Assembly: GCF_003056405.1 (NCBI RefSeq)
Contig: NZ_PYVZ01000018.1
Span: 1-64,000 of the forward strand
Direction of reading: 5' to 3'
Length of the DNA: 64,000 bases
Origin: Devosia indica
GTDB lineage: Bacteria; Pseudomonadota; Alphaproteobacteria; Rhizobiales; Devosiaceae
The notes below the pieces were generated by a model. That model made no database searches and had not been told where the DNA came from. It was given only the letters and a program-made list of their open reading frames with translations. Positions 43,320 through 58,567 of the stretch are shown piece by piece. The translations under genes were made by a program, and so were the position numbers. Position 1 is the first letter of the stretch. Every line of letters starts with the position of its first letter.

Positions 43320-44587
43320 ATGGCTGACTATCGAGTACCATCGCCGCTGGCGCGTGAGGCCATGGCCTATGTGCTGGCGGGTGGGCGCGGTACGCGTCTG
43401 ATGGAACTGACCGACCGGCGTGCCAAGCCGGCGGTGTATTTTGGCGGCAAGTCGCGCATCATCGACTTTGCGCTTTCCAATGCCATCAATTCGGGCATTC
43501 GCCGTATCTCAGTGGCCACGCAGTATCAGGCGCATTCCCTGATCCGTCACCTGTCGCGCGGATGGAACTTCCTCAGGCCCGAACGCAATGAGAGCTTTGA
43601 CGTGCTGCCGGCCAGCCAGCGGGTGCGCGAGGACATGTGGTATGCCGGCACTGCCGATGCGGTGTACCAGAACATGGACATCATCGAGGATTCCGGTGCC
43701 CGCTACATCGTTATTCTTGCGGGCGACCACATCTACAAGATGGACTACGAAATCATGCTCCGCCAGCATGTGGACACGGGCGCGGATGTTACCATCGGCT
43801 GCCTCGAGGTCCCGCGCATGGAAGCCACCGGTTTCGGCGTGATGCATGTCGATGGCCGCGATCGGGTGGTTGATTTCGTCGAAAAGCCCAAGGATCCTCC
43901 GGGCATTCCCGACAAGCCCGACATGGCGCTGGCCTCAATGGGCATCTATGTGTTCGAGACGCGCTTCCTGATGGAGCAGCTCAAGCGCGATGCGGCGACC
44001 GAAGGGTCCAATCGCGACTTCGGCAAGGACATCATCCCCTATATCGTCAAGAACGGCACTGCCTGGGCGCACCGCTTCCCGCGTTCCTGCGTCCGCTCGA
44101 GCAATGAAGAAGTCAGCTATTGGCGCGATGTGGGCACAATCGACGCCTACTGGAAAGCGTCCATCGACCTGACCGACATCAAGCCGCAGCTCGATCTTTA
44201 TGATCGCGACTGGCCGATCTGGACCTATGCCGAGATCACCCCGCCAGCCAAGTTCGTACACGATTTCGACGGCCGCCGCGGCTCCGCCGTCAACTCGCTG
44301 GTTTCTGGCGACTGCATCATCTCGGGCGGGCATCTGCAGCGCACGCTGCTGTCGACCGGCTCCAGAGTGCACTCCTATTCCATGCTCGAGGAAGCAGTCG
44401 TGCTGCCCTATTGCGATATCGGTCGCAATGCGCGGCTCAAGCGGGTGGTGATTGATCGCGGTGTCAACATTCCCGAAGGCCTGGTGGTGGGCGAAGATCC
44501 CGAGTTCGACGCCAAATGGTTCCGCCGGTCCGATGAAGGCGTGACGCTGATTACCCAGGCCATGATCAACAGATATCTGGCGGATCG

Positions 44588-44591
<4 letters not shown>
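43320..44591 (+). CDS. glgC: Glucose-1-phosphate adenylyltransferase
   Basis: 423 residues, ATG 43320 with GGAGGG upstream. [20 protein letters not shown] near 14 is the nucleotide-binding loop, [20 protein letters not shown] the allosteric/substrate segment and [20 protein letters not shown] the G1P-binding Lys region; the left-handed helix domain fills the C-terminus. It makes ADP-glucose, the committed and allosterically controlled step of glycogen synthesis. Its stop overlaps the glgA start as ATGA. Confidence 0.96.
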
Positions 44592-49682
<5,091 letters not shown>

Positions 49683-49686
<4 letters not shown>

Positions 49687-50264
49687 GCGCCGCCAAACTC
49701 CCGGCGCAATTCGGCGATGGCAAGATCGAGGTAGTCGATGATCGGCCTCGTGCTGCCATCGCTGCGCCACGCATCGAGTGACAGGCGTGTCAGGCCGATC
49801 GCCATCTGGGCAGCAAGGCGCAGGGACATGTCGCTTTCCTCTGGCCAGCGTTCACGCAGCGCCTCAAGCAGCAAATGCTCGTCGCGGATGTAGTTCGCCT
49901 GCTTGCGCGACTGCACCGCTTCGATCGACATCATCAGCTTGTCTATGGCTACCAGTTCTTCCAGCGGATAGGACGCTGCGATCTTCCGCATGGCTGCCTG
50001 CAGGGTCTCTGCGGGTGAACCGCGAGTGGGTTCGGATGCCAGAGCCCCCACCAGTTGCTCACCCAGTCCGGCCTGCTGGGAGAGCAGAATTTCATCCTTG
50101 GACTTGAAATAGTGAAAGAAGGTTCGCCGCGAAATGCCTGCGGCCTCCGCAATGGCGTCTAGCGTCGTTGCCTCGTAGCCGTGTTTGGTAAACAGACTCA
50201 TGGCGCTCTGGGTGATGCGCTTGAGGGTCTGTTGCCGCTTTTCTTCCCGGAGTCCCATTTTCAT
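49683..50264 (-). CDS. TetR-family transcriptional regulator
   Basis: 193 residues from ATG 50264 (AGGA eight bases upstream; Met3 is an alternative). The helix-turn-helix is TLDAIAEAAGISRRTFFHYF near 37, followed by KSKDEILL as usual. The ligand domain is all-helical. It diverges from an SDR oxidoreductase gene, and two identical palindromes TGCACTGAGTGCA lie in the 107-bp gap, so it most likely represses both genes and responds to a small molecule the SDR modifies. Confidence 0.88.
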
Positions 50265-50314
50265 CCCAAGTGTCCTGACGCTGTCCTATCGCGGAAGGCG
50301 CCCTCTTGCAATTG

Positions 50315-50351
50315 TGCACTGAGTGCAATATTTAATTCTGCACTGAGTGCA
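50315..50351. promoter_or_regulatory. Tandem TetR operators between regulator and SDR genes
   Basis: TGCACTGAGTGCA occurs exactly at 50315-50327 and 50339-50351, centres 24 bp apart. Each is a perfect 6+1+6 inverted repeat. TTGCAA (50306-50311) and TATTTA (50329-50334) could be the SDR promoter, placing one site in the spacer and the other just after the -10. Confidence 0.75.
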
Positions 50352-50371
50352 AAATCGGAAGGGCTAGACAG

Positions 50372-51295
50372 ATGAACAGATGGACTGCGGCGGATATGCC
50401 TCCGCAAGAAGGACGTGTGGCAGTGGTCACTGGAACGGGCGGCCTGGGGCTTGAGGATGCGCTGGCCTTGGCGCGGGCCGGGGCGGAGGTGATCATTGCC
50501 GGGCGCAGTGCCCGCAAGGGTGCCCAAGCGGTAGACAGGATCCGCAGCGAGGTGCCGGGCGCCAAAGTCCAGTTCGGGGAGATCGACCTGGCAAGTCTCA
50601 AATCGGTTGCGACCTTTGTCGCACGGCTTGATCAGCAGCGGAGCCATATCGACCTCCTGATCAACAATGCCGGGGTGATGGTGCCACCGCAGCGCAAGGA
50701 AACCGCGGACGGATTCGAGTTGCAGTTGGGGACCAATTATCTCGGGCACTTCGCCCTGACGGCGGGTTTGATGCCGCTCCTGCGCAAGAGCAAGCAACCG
50801 CGCGTGGTGACTCTTTCCAGCGTTGCGGCCCGCAACGGCCAGATCAATTTTGCCGATCTGCAATATGCGTCGGGATATGTGCCGATGGAGGTCTATGGCC
50901 AATCCAAATTGGCCTGCCTGATGTTTGCGTTCGAACTGCAACGCAGGAGCCTGGCCGGCAATTGGGGCATCACCAGCATCGCCGCCCATCCCGGCGTGTC
51001 ACGCACTGATCTGCTGCATAACGCTCCGGGGCGGATGAGCGCGCAGGGGCTGGTCAGGACCTATCTGTGGTTCCTGTTCCAGCCGGCGGCACAGGGCGCC
51101 TTGCCGACGCTTTATGCGGCGACGGCGCCGGATGCCGAGGGCGGCGGCTATTACGGCCCCAATGGATTGTCGGAAACCCGCGGCTATCCGGCACCATCGA
51201 AAGTGCCGCAGCAGGCGCTGGACAAAGCGGTCGCCGGGCGGCTCTGGACCCTGTCCGAGCAGATGACCGGCATCACCTTTGGCGAATATGCCTGA
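50372..51295 (+). CDS. Short-chain dehydrogenase/reductase
   Basis: 307 residues. The cofactor motif VTGTGGLGLEDALALARAGA (near 20) is a variant of TGxxxGxG, and the Arg of AGRSARKG suggests NADP. LLINNAGVMVPP near 99, the catalytic Ser of TLSSVAARNG and the YGQSK motif near 174 are present. The length and layout resemble retinol-dehydrogenase/WWOX-like SDRs. It is under the adjacent TetR repressor; its substrate is unknown. Its 3' end abuts the convergent ureG with three bases between. Confidence 0.85.
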   Translation: MNRWTAADMPPQEGRVAVVTGTGGLGLEDALALARAGAEVIIAGRSARKGAQAVDRIRSEVPGAKVQFGEIDLASLKSVATFVARLDQQRSHIDLLINNAGVMVPPQRKETADGFELQLGTNYLGHFALTAGLMPLLRKSKQPRVVTLSSVAARNGQINFADLQYASGYVPMEVYGQSKLACLMFAFELQRRSLAGNWGITSIAAHPGVSRTDLLHNAPGRMSAQGLVRTYLWFLFQPAAQGALPTLYAATAPDAEGGGYYGPNGLSETRGYPAPSKVPQQALDKAVAGRLWTLSEQMTGITFGEYA

Positions 51296-51298
51296 GCG

Positions 51299-51931
51299 CT
51301 ATTCCGCCGCCGCGGCGACAAACCCACCATGCTTTTCAATAAAGCCGATGATCTGGTCGAGGCTTTCGCGGCGCAGCAGGTCGGTGAAGACATAGGGCCG
51401 GCCCTCGCGCACCTTCTGCGTGTCGCTTTCCATCACCTCGAGGCTGGCGCCGACATAGGGCGCCAGGTCGGTATGGGTGATGATCAGGAGGTCAGAGCGC
51501 GAAATTGCGGGGCCGCCCTTGCGCGGGATCTTTTCGCCCTGGGCGACCGAAATCACATAGATGGTGAGGTCAGCCAGGTCGGGCGAGAAGGTGGCCGCCA
51601 GATTATCCCCGCCGCTCTCGATCAGCACGATGTCCAGATCGGGGAACTTGCGGTTGAGATCGTCGATGGCGGCCAGGTTCAGCGAGGCGTCTTCGCGGAT
51701 GGCGGTATGCGGGCAGCCGCCGGTTTCGACGCCGACAATGCGGTCCTCGGAAATGGCCTGGGCGCGCGAGAGGATCAGCGCGTCCTCCTGAGTGTAGATG
51801 TCATTGGTCACCACGGCCATGGAATAGCGGTCGCGCATCGCCTTGAGCAGCATTTCACACAAGGTGGTCTTGCCCGAGCCGACAGGCCCGCCAATGCCGA
51901 TACGCAGGGGTCCGTTGAGGCTCTTGGACAT
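51299..51931 (-). CDS. ureG: Urease accessory GTPase UreG
   Basis: 210 residues from ATG 51931 (GGAG six bases upstream); upstream in-frame codons are excluded. The P-loop [10 protein letters not shown] is at 14-23, the nickel-binding CPH at 73-75 in [14 protein letters not shown], and [20 protein letters not shown] near 115. UreG hydrolyses GTP to deliver nickel to the urease apoenzyme with UreD, UreF and UreE. It is last in the operon. A normal-length family member. Confidence 0.96.
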   Translation of the reverse strand: MSKSLNGPLRIGIGGPVGSGKTTLCEMLLKAMRDRYSMAVVTNDIYTQEDALILSRAQAISEDRIVGVETGGCPHTAIREDASLNLAAIDDLNRKFPDLDIVLIESGGDNLAATFSPDLADLTIYVISVAQGEKIPRKGGPAISRSDLLIITHTDLAPYVGASLEVMESDTQKVREGRPYVFTDLLRRESLDQIIGFIEKHGGFVAAAAE

Positions 51932-51950
51932 GACTTGCTCCATGTGTGTT

Positions 51951-52382
51951 TCAGATGAGACGCAGATAGATGAGTAGCAGGAAGCCCAGCCCCAGGAACA
52001 GGCAGAGCGGGGAATAGACCCGGCGGTCATTGAGACGGAAATTGGGTTCGGGCGTCACCCCCGCCCACCAGGGCGTATAGCCGATGATGCCGCGGGCCAG
52101 GAACACGGCAGCGAAGCCGAAACCGGTCAGATTGAGCTGCCATCCGCCGCTGTCGTGATCGGCCAGGGCCAGGGCAAAACAACCGGCGGTGAATGTGGCC
52201 ACGGCGACAGCGAGCGAAGCCAGTCTGGGCGGCATGCGCTCGATGTCCTTGAAGCCCACCACCGTCTGGGCCAGCAGTTTCTCATCGCGGATCGGCCAGG
52301 TGCGGCCGAGGGCCCACATCAGATGGGCAATCGAGACAGAAAACAGGCCGATGAACATCAATGAGGCGAAAAGCATGTTCAT
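51951..52382 (-). CDS. DUF3995 membrane protein in the urease operon
   Basis: 143 residues from ATG 52382, which overlaps the ureF stop as ATGA. Four predicted membrane segments, starting [40 protein letters not shown] after the first segment and the [10 protein letters not shown] motif near 105 match the DUF3995 family. Role unknown. Translational coupling to ureF and location before ureG suggest a link to urease maturation or urea/ammonia handling, or simple co-transcription. Confidence 0.72.
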   Translation of the reverse strand: MNMLFASLMFIGLFSVSIAHLMWALGRTWPIRDEKLLAQTVVGFKDIERMPPRLASLAVAVATFTAGCFALALADHDSGGWQLNLTGFGFAAVFLARGIIGYTPWWAGVTPEPNFRLNDRRVYSPLCLFLGLGFLLLIYLRLI

Positions 52383-53035
52383 GACCGGAAAATCCTCGTT
52401 CTGAGCGTTTCGTGCTGCATCTGCGCAATATCTGCGCCATAGGCCACGCCGCCAATATCGTCCAGTGCGGCATGAAGGCACAGATCGGCCATTTGCGCGA
52501 TGGCCGGTTCGAGCGCCGCCATGATGGCGAGGCCGTCAGTCTGGCCGATGGGCACGAGGCGGACGGCCACCGACACCTGGCTATGGGCGGTTGTGGTGAG
52601 GAAGGCGATCAGCGTGTCGCGGCGATCGATGCCATGGGCACGAGCCAAGGCGCCAATGGCGATGGGGTAGGGGCAGGGCACGGGGAGCGGCACCGGCGTT
52701 GCGGCCGGCCATGCCGCGCTGGCGAGCACGAAGGCGTTCCCGGTGATGGTGGTTTCGGCGTGCCGCTCATGGGCGGCGGTCAAGGCGAGGCATAGATCGG
52801 CAAGTTCGGCCAGCTTTGCCTTGTCGGCATGAGCCTTATGGGCATGGCCGAGCAGGATCGCGTCGGTCTTGAGGGTGCCGTGATGCAGCACGCCGGAAAT
52901 CCAGTCCTGGGCGGTCGCGCGGTCGGACACGGTGCCCTGCGCAATAGCGGTCTCAAGACCGGCGGACCAGGCAAAGGCCCCGACCGGGAAGGCCGGGGAC
53001 ATCCAGGTCAGCAGCTTTTGCAGGTCGGCGCTCAC
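52379..53035 (-). CDS. ureF: Urease accessory protein UreF
   Basis: 218 residues, all helical. [20 protein letters not shown] at the N-terminus is the family signature. [20 protein letters not shown] and the C-terminal [20 protein letters not shown] follow. UreF bridges UreD and UreG in the nickel-insertion complex. It overlaps ureE by four bases at its start and the DUF3995 gene at its stop. Confidence 0.93.
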   Translation of the reverse strand: MSADLQKLLTWMSPAFPVGAFAWSAGLETAIAQGTVSDRATAQDWISGVLHHGTLKTDAILLGHAHKAHADKAKLAELADLCLALTAAHERHAETTITGNAFVLASAAWPAATPVPLPVPCPYPIAIGALARAHGIDRRDTLIAFLTTTAHSQVSVAVRLVPIGQTDGLAIMAALEPAIAQMADLCLHAALDDIGGVAYGADIAQMQHETLRTRIFRS

Positions 53036-53505
53036 TTGCGGTTCAACAGGGCGTGGCCGCCATCGCCATGGGTGTGGGCATGATAGGCGCCATGTTCGGC
53101 AAAGAACGGTTCGGTGACATTTGCGACGCTGGCGCCCAGCCCTTCCAGCATGGTCTTGAGGACGTGATCGCGCTTGATCAGGATGCGGTCGGGTTCCAGT
53201 TGCGCCGGGGTATGTCGATTGCCGATATGCCAGGCGAGGCGCAGCAAATGGCCAGCATCCCGGGCGCGAATTTCGTAGAGCGGTTCCTGGGCCGCCAACA
53301 CGCCGACCAGCTCGCCGCCCTCCAGTTCCAGCGCCCCGTTATGGTCGAGGGTCACTGTGCCGGGAAAATCCACCATGACTTCAGTGCCCTTGGCGCCGGT
53401 CAGCAGTTTGCGCCGTAGCCGGCGCTCGTCATGGGCCAGGGTGATGGTGTCGATGATGGGGGTCTTGCCGTGATTGGCGGGCAAATGAGCAGTGGCGCGG
53501 CGCAT
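53032..53505 (-). CDS. ureE: Urease nickel metallochaperone UreE
   Basis: 157 residues from ATG 53505; the longer frame upstream is antisense-like overlap with the next gene and lacks family sequence. The UreE N-terminal domain has [20 protein letters not shown] and [20 protein letters not shown]; the metal-binding part [20 protein letters not shown] follows. The C-terminus has a modest His cluster, [14 protein letters not shown], for nickel. The ribosome binding site is weak. Confidence 0.93.
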   Translation of the reverse strand: MRRATAHLPANHGKTPIIDTITLAHDERRLRRKLLTGAKGTEVMVDFPGTVTLDHNGALELEGGELVGVLAAQEPLYEIRARDAGHLLRLAWHIGNRHTPAQLEPDRILIKRDHVLKTMLEGLGASVANVTEPFFAEHGAYHAHTHGDGGHALLNRK

Positions 53506-53510
53506 GGAAA

Positions 53511-54098
53511 CTAACTGACCGTGTTGAAATAGCGGATGATGAGGAAGATTTGATAGGCGATATGCACCGCCACAATACTGAGGTGCAGGCGCTTGTCGGC
53601 ACTGCGCCAAGCCAGGACACAGAGCAGAATCCCCAGGGGCACCTGACCGAAATAGCTCCAGTCGAACTGAGCCCAATGGGCCTGGCCCTTGATCAGCGTA
53701 TCGATCGTGTCGAGCACGAAGGTGGCGCCCAACAGGCCGAAGAACCAGTGTCGCCGCTGGAGGAAGAAGTCTTCGTAGCCAGTATATTCGGAGATGGAAT
53801 CGGGTGAGAGCAGGGCCGTCATCAGGAACAGCGTGGTGGCGTATCCCATGATGAAGAGCACGAGGCCAAAGTACCAGACGGCGATCTCGTGCAAGGCAAA
53901 TTCCCACCACCAGAACAGCACCAGCTCAAGCAGCATCGAGCCGATCCAGAGCAGGTGCAAAAGCGAGCGTTTGGCGCGGTGTGGATGCTGGATGATGCCC
54001 GCAATGGTCATCAGCAGCCGGGTGATCCCCAGGCCGATGATCGTCCCCATGACGATGCGTATATGGGGAAACAGTTGCTGGGCAATGTCGGGCACCAT
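53511..54098 (-). CDS. Uncharacterised multi-pass membrane protein in the urease operon
   Basis: 195 residues with about five membrane segments (for example MGTIIGLGITRLLMTIAGII, ELVLFWWWEFALHEIAVWYF and LGILLCVLAWRSA). No family is recognised by me. Tryptophan-rich segments and a conserved-looking HWFFGLLGATFVLDTIDTL are visible. It lies between the MliC-like gene and ureE with 5-7 bp gaps, so it is co-transcribed with urease. A role in nickel, urea or ammonium passage is possible but unsupported. Confidence 0.75.
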   Translation of the reverse strand: MVPDIAQQLFPHIRIVMGTIIGLGITRLLMTIAGIIQHPHRAKRSLLHLLWIGSMLLELVLFWWWEFALHEIAVWYFGLVLFIMGYATTLFLMTALLSPDSISEYTGYEDFFLQRRHWFFGLLGATFVLDTIDTLIKGQAHWAQFDWSYFGQVPLGILLCVLAWRSADKRLHLSIVAVHIAYQIFLIIRYFNTVS

Positions 54099-54105
54099 GG
54101 GCGGA

Positions 54106-54528
54106 TCAGGGCGTGTTGCTGGCTTCGGTGCAGGTAACGAGCGGCACGGCGTCCTCGTCCTGCATCAGGTCGCGCAGGGTGGCTTCGCCCTGATGGCTCC
54201 ACCACTCATAGGGCCCAGAAACATAGCGCGCCCCCGAGGCCGAAAGCGTCGTGGCAAAGACCAGGTTCTGGCCTTCGACCGGTACAATCGCCAGGAAATT
54301 AGGGGCGGCGTTGATATATTGCACGCTCAACGCGGACTCGTCGTTGCAGAGATAGCTGACTGTGCGGCGCTCGATATTGCTGGCGCTTTCCAGCGTCAGG
54401 GTCAGCGCGGCCGAAGCTGCGGGCGTCGTCGGTACCGTGGCGAGCGTGGTCACGTCAGCCTGGGCAAGGGCCGCCGGAACGGCGAGCAGGGAAAATCCGA
54501 CGGCAATCAGGGCTTTGGGCGAGAGCAT
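54106..54528 (-). CDS. MliC-domain secreted protein (lysozyme-inhibitor like)
   Basis: 140 residues from ATG 54528. Residues 1-22 are a signal peptide (ALIAVGFSLLAVPAALAQ). The MliC fold is shown by RRTVSYLCNDESALSVQYIN, then ARYVSGPYEWWSHQGEATL near 100 and a late Cys in VPLVTCTEAS, which would pair with the YLC cysteine. Known members inhibit c-type lysozyme in the periplasm. There is no lipobox. Why it lies inside a urease operon is unclear. Confidence 0.82.
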   Translation of the reverse strand: MLSPKALIAVGFSLLAVPAALAQADVTTLATVPTTPAASAALTLTLESASNIERRTVSYLCNDESALSVQYINAAPNFLAIVPVEGQNLVFATTLSASGARYVSGPYEWWSHQGEATLRDLMQDEDAVPLVTCTEASNTP

Positions 54529-54610
54529 GGAAGTGTCCTTTGGCAGCAGGGCAGTCATTGCGCGCCCATAATCATGGCGTTTGCGGGGAGAGACAATCTC
54601 TGCCGGTCGA

Positions 54611-54892
54611 TCAGCCATTGAATCGCTGTGCCAGATCTTCGAAGTCGCCTTGCGAGGCAAGGTGAATTTCACGGATGATCCGCAAAATTGGTTTGAAGGC
54701 GAAAAAGGCCGATCCAGCAACAAAACACCAGATCGCCGGGGTCTCGAGCGCATTGTAGAAGAACATGATCGACCCGACGAGAAAGAGCAGGGCAGCCGAC
54801 ACATCGATCAGCGTGTAGGCCAGTTCGTAAAGCGCATAGAGCTTGCGTTGCGAGGGTGTCCGGGTCCCGCGGTCGCGCTGGAAATAGGGCAT
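54611..54892 (-). CDS. YrhK-domain membrane protein
   Basis: 93 residues from ATG 54892, eight bases after GAGGAG; an ATG at 54916 would add eight. LYALYELAYTLIDVSAALLF and VGSIMFFYNALETPAIWCFV are two membrane hairpin segments, with AFFAFKPILRIIREIHLA after them, matching the YrhK domain. Function unknown. It lies 110-130 bp from both ureC and the MliC gene, in the urease cluster. Confidence 0.78.
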   Translation of the reverse strand: MPYFQRDRGTRTPSQRKLYALYELAYTLIDVSAALLFLVGSIMFFYNALETPAIWCFVAGSAFFAFKPILRIIREIHLASQGDFEDLAQRFNG

Positions 54893-55025
54893 GGTCTGGC
54901 TCCTCGATTCTTGCATGGTCTATCTTGCCCGAGGGGAGTGACAGAGTGAAAGCTCTCGCGGGGAAACAGGGTTCCGCCTTATTTGTCCAACATTTGCCGG
55001 CTCGCGAACAACAATTGCCTTGCCA

Positions 55026-56735
55026 TCAGAACAGGAAATAGCGCTGCGCCATGGGCAATACCGTCGCCGGCTCACAGGTGAGCAATTCACCGTCGGCACG
55101 GACCTCATAGGTTTCAGGGTGCACGTCGATTTCCGGGGTCGCCGTATTGAGCTTCATGGCCGCCTTGCCAATGCCGCCACGGGTATTGGAGACAGGCAGC
55201 AACTGCTTGTCGACGCCGAGGCGATTGCGCAGGCCTGCGTCATGCGCGGCCTGGGAGATGAACACGACCGATGAGCGGCTGACCAGTTTGCCATAGGCGC
55301 CGAACATGGGCCGGTAGTGCATGGGCTGTGGCGTCGGGATCGAGGCGTTGGGATCGCCCATGGGCGCAGCCGCAATGGAGCCGCCAAGCAGCACCATTTC
55401 GGGCTTCACGCCAAAAAAGGCCGGGTTCCAGAGCACCAGATCAGCGCGCTTTCCCACTTCCACCGAGCCGATGTGCTGGCTCATGCCATGCGCGATAGCC
55501 GGGTTGATGGTGTATTTGGCGACGTAGCGACGGACGCGGAAATTGTCATTGTCGCCGGTTTCCTGCGGCAGGCGCCCGCGCTGGCGCTTCATCTTGTCGG
55601 CGGTCTGCCAGGTGCGGATCAGCACTTCGCCGACACGGCCCATGGCCTGGCTGTCCGACGCAATGATCGAAAGCGCGCCCATATCGTGCAGGATATCCTC
55701 GGCGGCGATGGTCTCCTTGCGAATACGCGATTCAGCGAAGGCAACGTCCTCTGGGATCGACTGATCGAGGTGGTGGCACACCATGAGCATGTCGAGATGC
55801 TCTGCAATGGTGTTGACCGTGTAGGGGCGGGTCGGATTGGTCGAGGAGGGAATGACATTGGGCAGGCCCGCGACCTTCAGGATATCCGGGGCGTGGCCAC
55901 CACCTGCGCCTTCCGTGTGGAAGGCGTGGATGGTGCGGTTCTTGAAGGCGCCGACGGTGTCTTCGACGAAGCCGCTTTCATTGAGGGTATCGGTGTGGAT
56001 CATCACCTGCACGTCATAGGCGTCGGCGACCGAGAGGCAGTTGTCGATGGCCGCCGGGGTCGTGCCCCAGTCTTCATGCAGCTTGAGGCAGGAGGCGCCC
56101 GAAAGGATCATTTCCTCGAGCGGCGCCGCGACTGCTGCATTGCCCTTGCCGGCCAGGGCCAGGTTCATCGGGAAGGCGTCGAAGCTTTCGATCATGCGCT
56201 CGATATGCCAGGCGCCGGTGCAGGTGGTGGCCAGCGTGCCATGGGCGGGACCGGAGCCGCCGCCAAGCATGGTGGTGACCCCGCTCATCAGCGCTTCCTC
56301 GATCTGCTGGGGGCAGATGAAGTGGATGTGCGCGTCCATGCCGCCGGCGGTGATGATCTTGCCTTCGCCGGCAATGGCCTCGGTCGAGGGCCCGATGATG
56401 ATGTCGATATTGGGCTGGGTGTCGGGATTGCCCGCCTTGCCGATGCCGGCGATAAGCCCATTCTTGAGGCCGATATCGGCCTTGTAGATGCCGGTGTGGT
56501 CGACAATCAGCGCATTGGTGATGACCGTGTCGACGGCCCCTTCGGCCCGGGTGCGCTGGGACTGGCCCATGCCGTCGCGAATGACCTTGCCGCCACCGAA
56601 TTTGACCTCCTCACCATAGGTGGTGAAATCCTTCTCCACCTCGATGAAGAGTTCGGTATCGGCGAGGCGGACGCGGTCACCCGTGGTGGGGCCGTACATA
56701 TCGGCGTAAGTGGCGCGAGAAATCCGTGCTGGCAT
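55026..56735 (-). CDS. ureC: Urease subunit alpha (catalytic)
   Basis: 569 residues from ATG 56735. All active-site residues are present: His136 and His138 (GMDAHIHF), the carbamylated Lys218 and His220 (SCLKLHEDW), His247 (MIHTDT), His273 (AFHTEG), the flap Cys320-His321 (VCHHLDQS) and Asp361 (ASDSQAMGR). The dinuclear nickel centre hydrolyses urea to ammonia and carbamate. It has the separate-alpha form of bacterial three-subunit ureases. Confidence 0.98.
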   Translation of the reverse strand: MPARISRATYADMYGPTTGDRVRLADTELFIEVEKDFTTYGEEVKFGGGKVIRDGMGQSQRTRAEGAVDTVITNALIVDHTGIYKADIGLKNGLIAGIGKAGNPDTQPNIDIIIGPSTEAIAGEGKIITAGGMDAHIHFICPQQIEEALMSGVTTMLGGGSGPAHGTLATTCTGAWHIERMIESFDAFPMNLALAGKGNAAVAAPLEEMILSGASCLKLHEDWGTTPAAIDNCLSVADAYDVQVMIHTDTLNESGFVEDTVGAFKNRTIHAFHTEGAGGGHAPDILKVAGLPNVIPSSTNPTRPYTVNTIAEHLDMLMVCHHLDQSIPEDVAFAESRIRKETIAAEDILHDMGALSIIASDSQAMGRVGEVLIRTWQTADKMKRQRGRLPQETGDNDNFRVRRYVAKYTINPAIAHGMSQHIGSVEVGKRADLVLWNPAFFGVKPEMVLLGGSIAAAPMGDPNASIPTPQPMHYRPMFGAYGKLVSRSSVVFISQAAHDAGLRNRLGVDKQLLPVSNTRGGIGKAAMKLNTATPEIDVHPETYEVRADGELLTCEPATVLPMAQRYFLF

Positions 56736-56853
56736 GTCGTGTCCCGTTCGAATGGCCCGGAACAAAGGCTTCCCGGGCGTGACTTTGGCCTATGGTGTCC
56801 GGACTGGCAAGGGCCCGGAACACACCGTTCAAGCCAGTCGCGCCCCTGCCCAA

Positions 56854-57255
56854 TCAGTGCTTGGGACGGACCTGGCGGTATCGCGTGGCGGCCTGGTCGA
56901 TCAGCTGGTCCACCAGCTTTTCACCGGCCGCAATGTCGGCGTCGTTGCGCTGGGTAAAGGCAATCAGCGAAACGCTCAGAAGCTGGATGGCGTAGGCCAG
57001 TTTGGTGCGGCCATCCTTGTAATATTCATTGCCGCGCTTCTGGAAAGTCGCGAGCAGTTCGTCATAGATGGCCGGGGTCATGCTCTGCTTGACCGCGACC
57101 CAGCTCTTCTGCTTGAGCGCATCGGACAGTTCGACCGCCAGTCCTCCGATATGCGCCATGGCTTCCGGGTCATTGATGCCGTTCTGCCGCAGATCCGCCA
57201 CGACGGAAATGAAGCGTTGCTTGAACTGGGCTTCCTTGCTGGGTTCGGTGGTCAT
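56854..57255 (-). CDS. Hypothetical protein between ureB and ureC, 133 residues
   Basis: A soluble, mostly helical protein (FKQRFISVVADLRQNGINDP, VELSDALKQKSWVAVKQSMT, KLVDQLIDQAATRYRQ). No domain is recognised; no signal or membrane segment. The gene is in the urease transcript, about 95 bp after ureB and 120 bp before ureC. Similar unassigned genes are common at this place in rhizobial urease operons. Function unknown. Confidence 0.75.
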   Translation of the reverse strand: MTTEPSKEAQFKQRFISVVADLRQNGINDPEAMAHIGGLAVELSDALKQKSWVAVKQSMTPAIYDELLATFQKRGNEYYKDGRTKLAYAIQLLSVSLIAFTQRNDADIAAGEKLVDQLIDQAATRYRQVRPKH

Positions 57256-57349
57256 GGCACGATCCTCTTTTTCGAGACGTGCCCTTTAACCAGCTTTCAC
57301 CTGGCTGCGCCATGCCCCGCCGGGACAATATCGCGCCCGGCCACAGGGT

Positions 57350-57655
57350 TCAGAGATCTCCCATGATCTGTTGCCGGAAACCGAAAATGCGCCGGTCGCC
57401 CGAGATCGGCACCAGCCGGACCTCGCGCGCCTGGCCGGGCTCGAAACGCACCGCCGTGCCCGCCGCGATATCGAGGCGCATACCGCGCGCCTGAGCGCGG
57501 TCAAAGCGCAGACCCGCATTGGCTTCGAAGAAATGATAGTGCGAACCGACCTGGATCGGGCGGTCGCCGGTATTGGCGACTTCCAGCACGATCTGTTCTG
57601 CGCCGGCATTGAGCTCGATATCGCCATTGGCGGGAATGATTTCTCCGGGGATCAT
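57350..57655 (-). CDS. ureB: Urease subunit beta
   Basis: 101 residues, usual length. [20 protein letters not shown] at the N-terminus, the conserved [18 protein letters not shown] near 37 and [15 protein letters not shown] near 86. A structural subunit that packs with UreA and UreC. The ureB and hupE genes are ten bases apart. Confidence 0.96.
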   Translation of the reverse strand: MIPGEIIPANGDIELNAGAEQIVLEVANTGDRPIQVGSHYHFFEANAGLRFDRAQARGMRLDIAAGTAVRFEPGQAREVRLVPISGDRRIFGFRQQIMGDL

Positions 57656-57665
57656 GCGCGTCTCC

Positions 57666-58244
57666 TCAGCCGCCGATTGCCAGGTACAGACCGCCCAGCG
57701 CCGTTGCTGCGCCGGCGATGCGGGTCAGGACCTTGCCGCTGAACTGCGCCAGCATCAGGCCAGCGCCGATGCCCGTCGCATGCAGTGCGGCGGTGGCAAT
57801 AACAAAGCCAATGGCGAATTCCCAGGCGCCGGCCCCACCCAGTTCACCGCCATGGGCATGGCCATGGAAGAAAGCGAAGAACCCGACCATGGCGGCGACT
57901 GCGGAGGTGGGAACCGGCAGGGCCAGTGCAATCGCAATGCCGATAAAGATCACCGACGCCAGGATAACCGGTTCGACAAAGGGCAATGGCATGCCGGCGA
58001 TGGCGGCGGCAAAACCCAGCGCCATGGTGCCGACAAAGGCGGCCGGAACCAGCCAGAGCGCGCGGCCACCCTGCGTGGCTGCCCAAAGGCCGACGGCGAC
58101 CATGGCCAGGATATGGTCAAGGCCGAACAGGGGGTGGCTGAAGCCGGCGGCAAACGAACCATGTTCAGCCGGGTCTAGATGGGCAAAGGCCGGCAAGGTT
58201 GCGGCGATGGAAATTGCCAGGGTCAGCAGGCTGCGCTTGAGCAT
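57666..58244 (-). CDS. ureJ: HupE/UreJ family nickel/cobalt permease-like protein
   Basis: 192 residues. A signal peptide ([17 protein letters not shown]) precedes [20 protein letters not shown] near 33, the HupE/UreJ His motif. Six membrane segments follow, with the second His block [20 protein letters not shown] near 115. It probably imports nickel or cobalt for urease across the inner membrane. It lies between ureA and ureB, 11 bases from ureA. Confidence 0.9.
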   Translation of the reverse strand: MLKRSLLTLAISIAATLPAFAHLDPAEHGSFAAGFSHPLFGLDHILAMVAVGLWAATQGGRALWLVPAAFVGTMALGFAAAIAGMPLPFVEPVILASVIFIGIAIALALPVPTSAVAAMVGFFAFFHGHAHGGELGGAGAWEFAIGFVIATAALHATGIGAGLMLAQFSGKVLTRIAGAATALGGLYLAIGG

Positions 58245-58255
58245 GGGTGGCCTCG

Positions 58256-58558
58256 TTATCGGATCGGCTGGTGGACGGTGACGAGCTTGGTGCCGTCGGG
58301 GAAAGTGGCTTCGACCTGCACGTCGTGGATCATTTCGGCAACGCCTTCCATGACCTGGTCGCGGGTGATGACATGAGCGCCGGCCTCCATGAGTTCGGAG
58401 ACGGCGCGGCCGTCCCGCGCGCCTTCAACAACGAAGTCGGTGATCAGCGCGATGGCTTCGGGATGGTTGAGCTTGACGCCGCGTTCGAGGCGCCGGCGCG
58501 CGACCATGGCGGCCATCGAGATGAGCAGTTTGTCTTTTTCGCGAGGCGTGAGATTCAT
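58256..58558 (-). CDS. ureA: Urease subunit gamma
   Basis: 100 residues. [40 protein letters not shown] and the C-terminal [20 protein letters not shown] are the canonical gamma-subunit sequence. A structural subunit of the trimeric (alpha-beta-gamma) urease. The ureD gene ends nine bases upstream. Confidence 0.97.
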   Translation of the reverse strand: MNLTPREKDKLLISMAAMVARRRLERGVKLNHPEAIALITDFVVEGARDGRAVSELMEAGAHVITRDQVMEGVAEMIHDVQVEATFPDGTKLVTVHQPIR

Positions 58559-58567
58559 CTTCCGGTC

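Noticed and set aside
53506-53910. N-terminal extension of UreE by 135 residues
   Set aside because: It runs in the same strand over the membrane-protein gene in another phase, is Arg/Pro/His-rich and has no UreE sequence before 53505.
55317-56957. Plus-strand frame of 546 residues
   Set aside because: It is fully antisense to ureC, whose active-site residues are all intact; no domain is visible in the frame.
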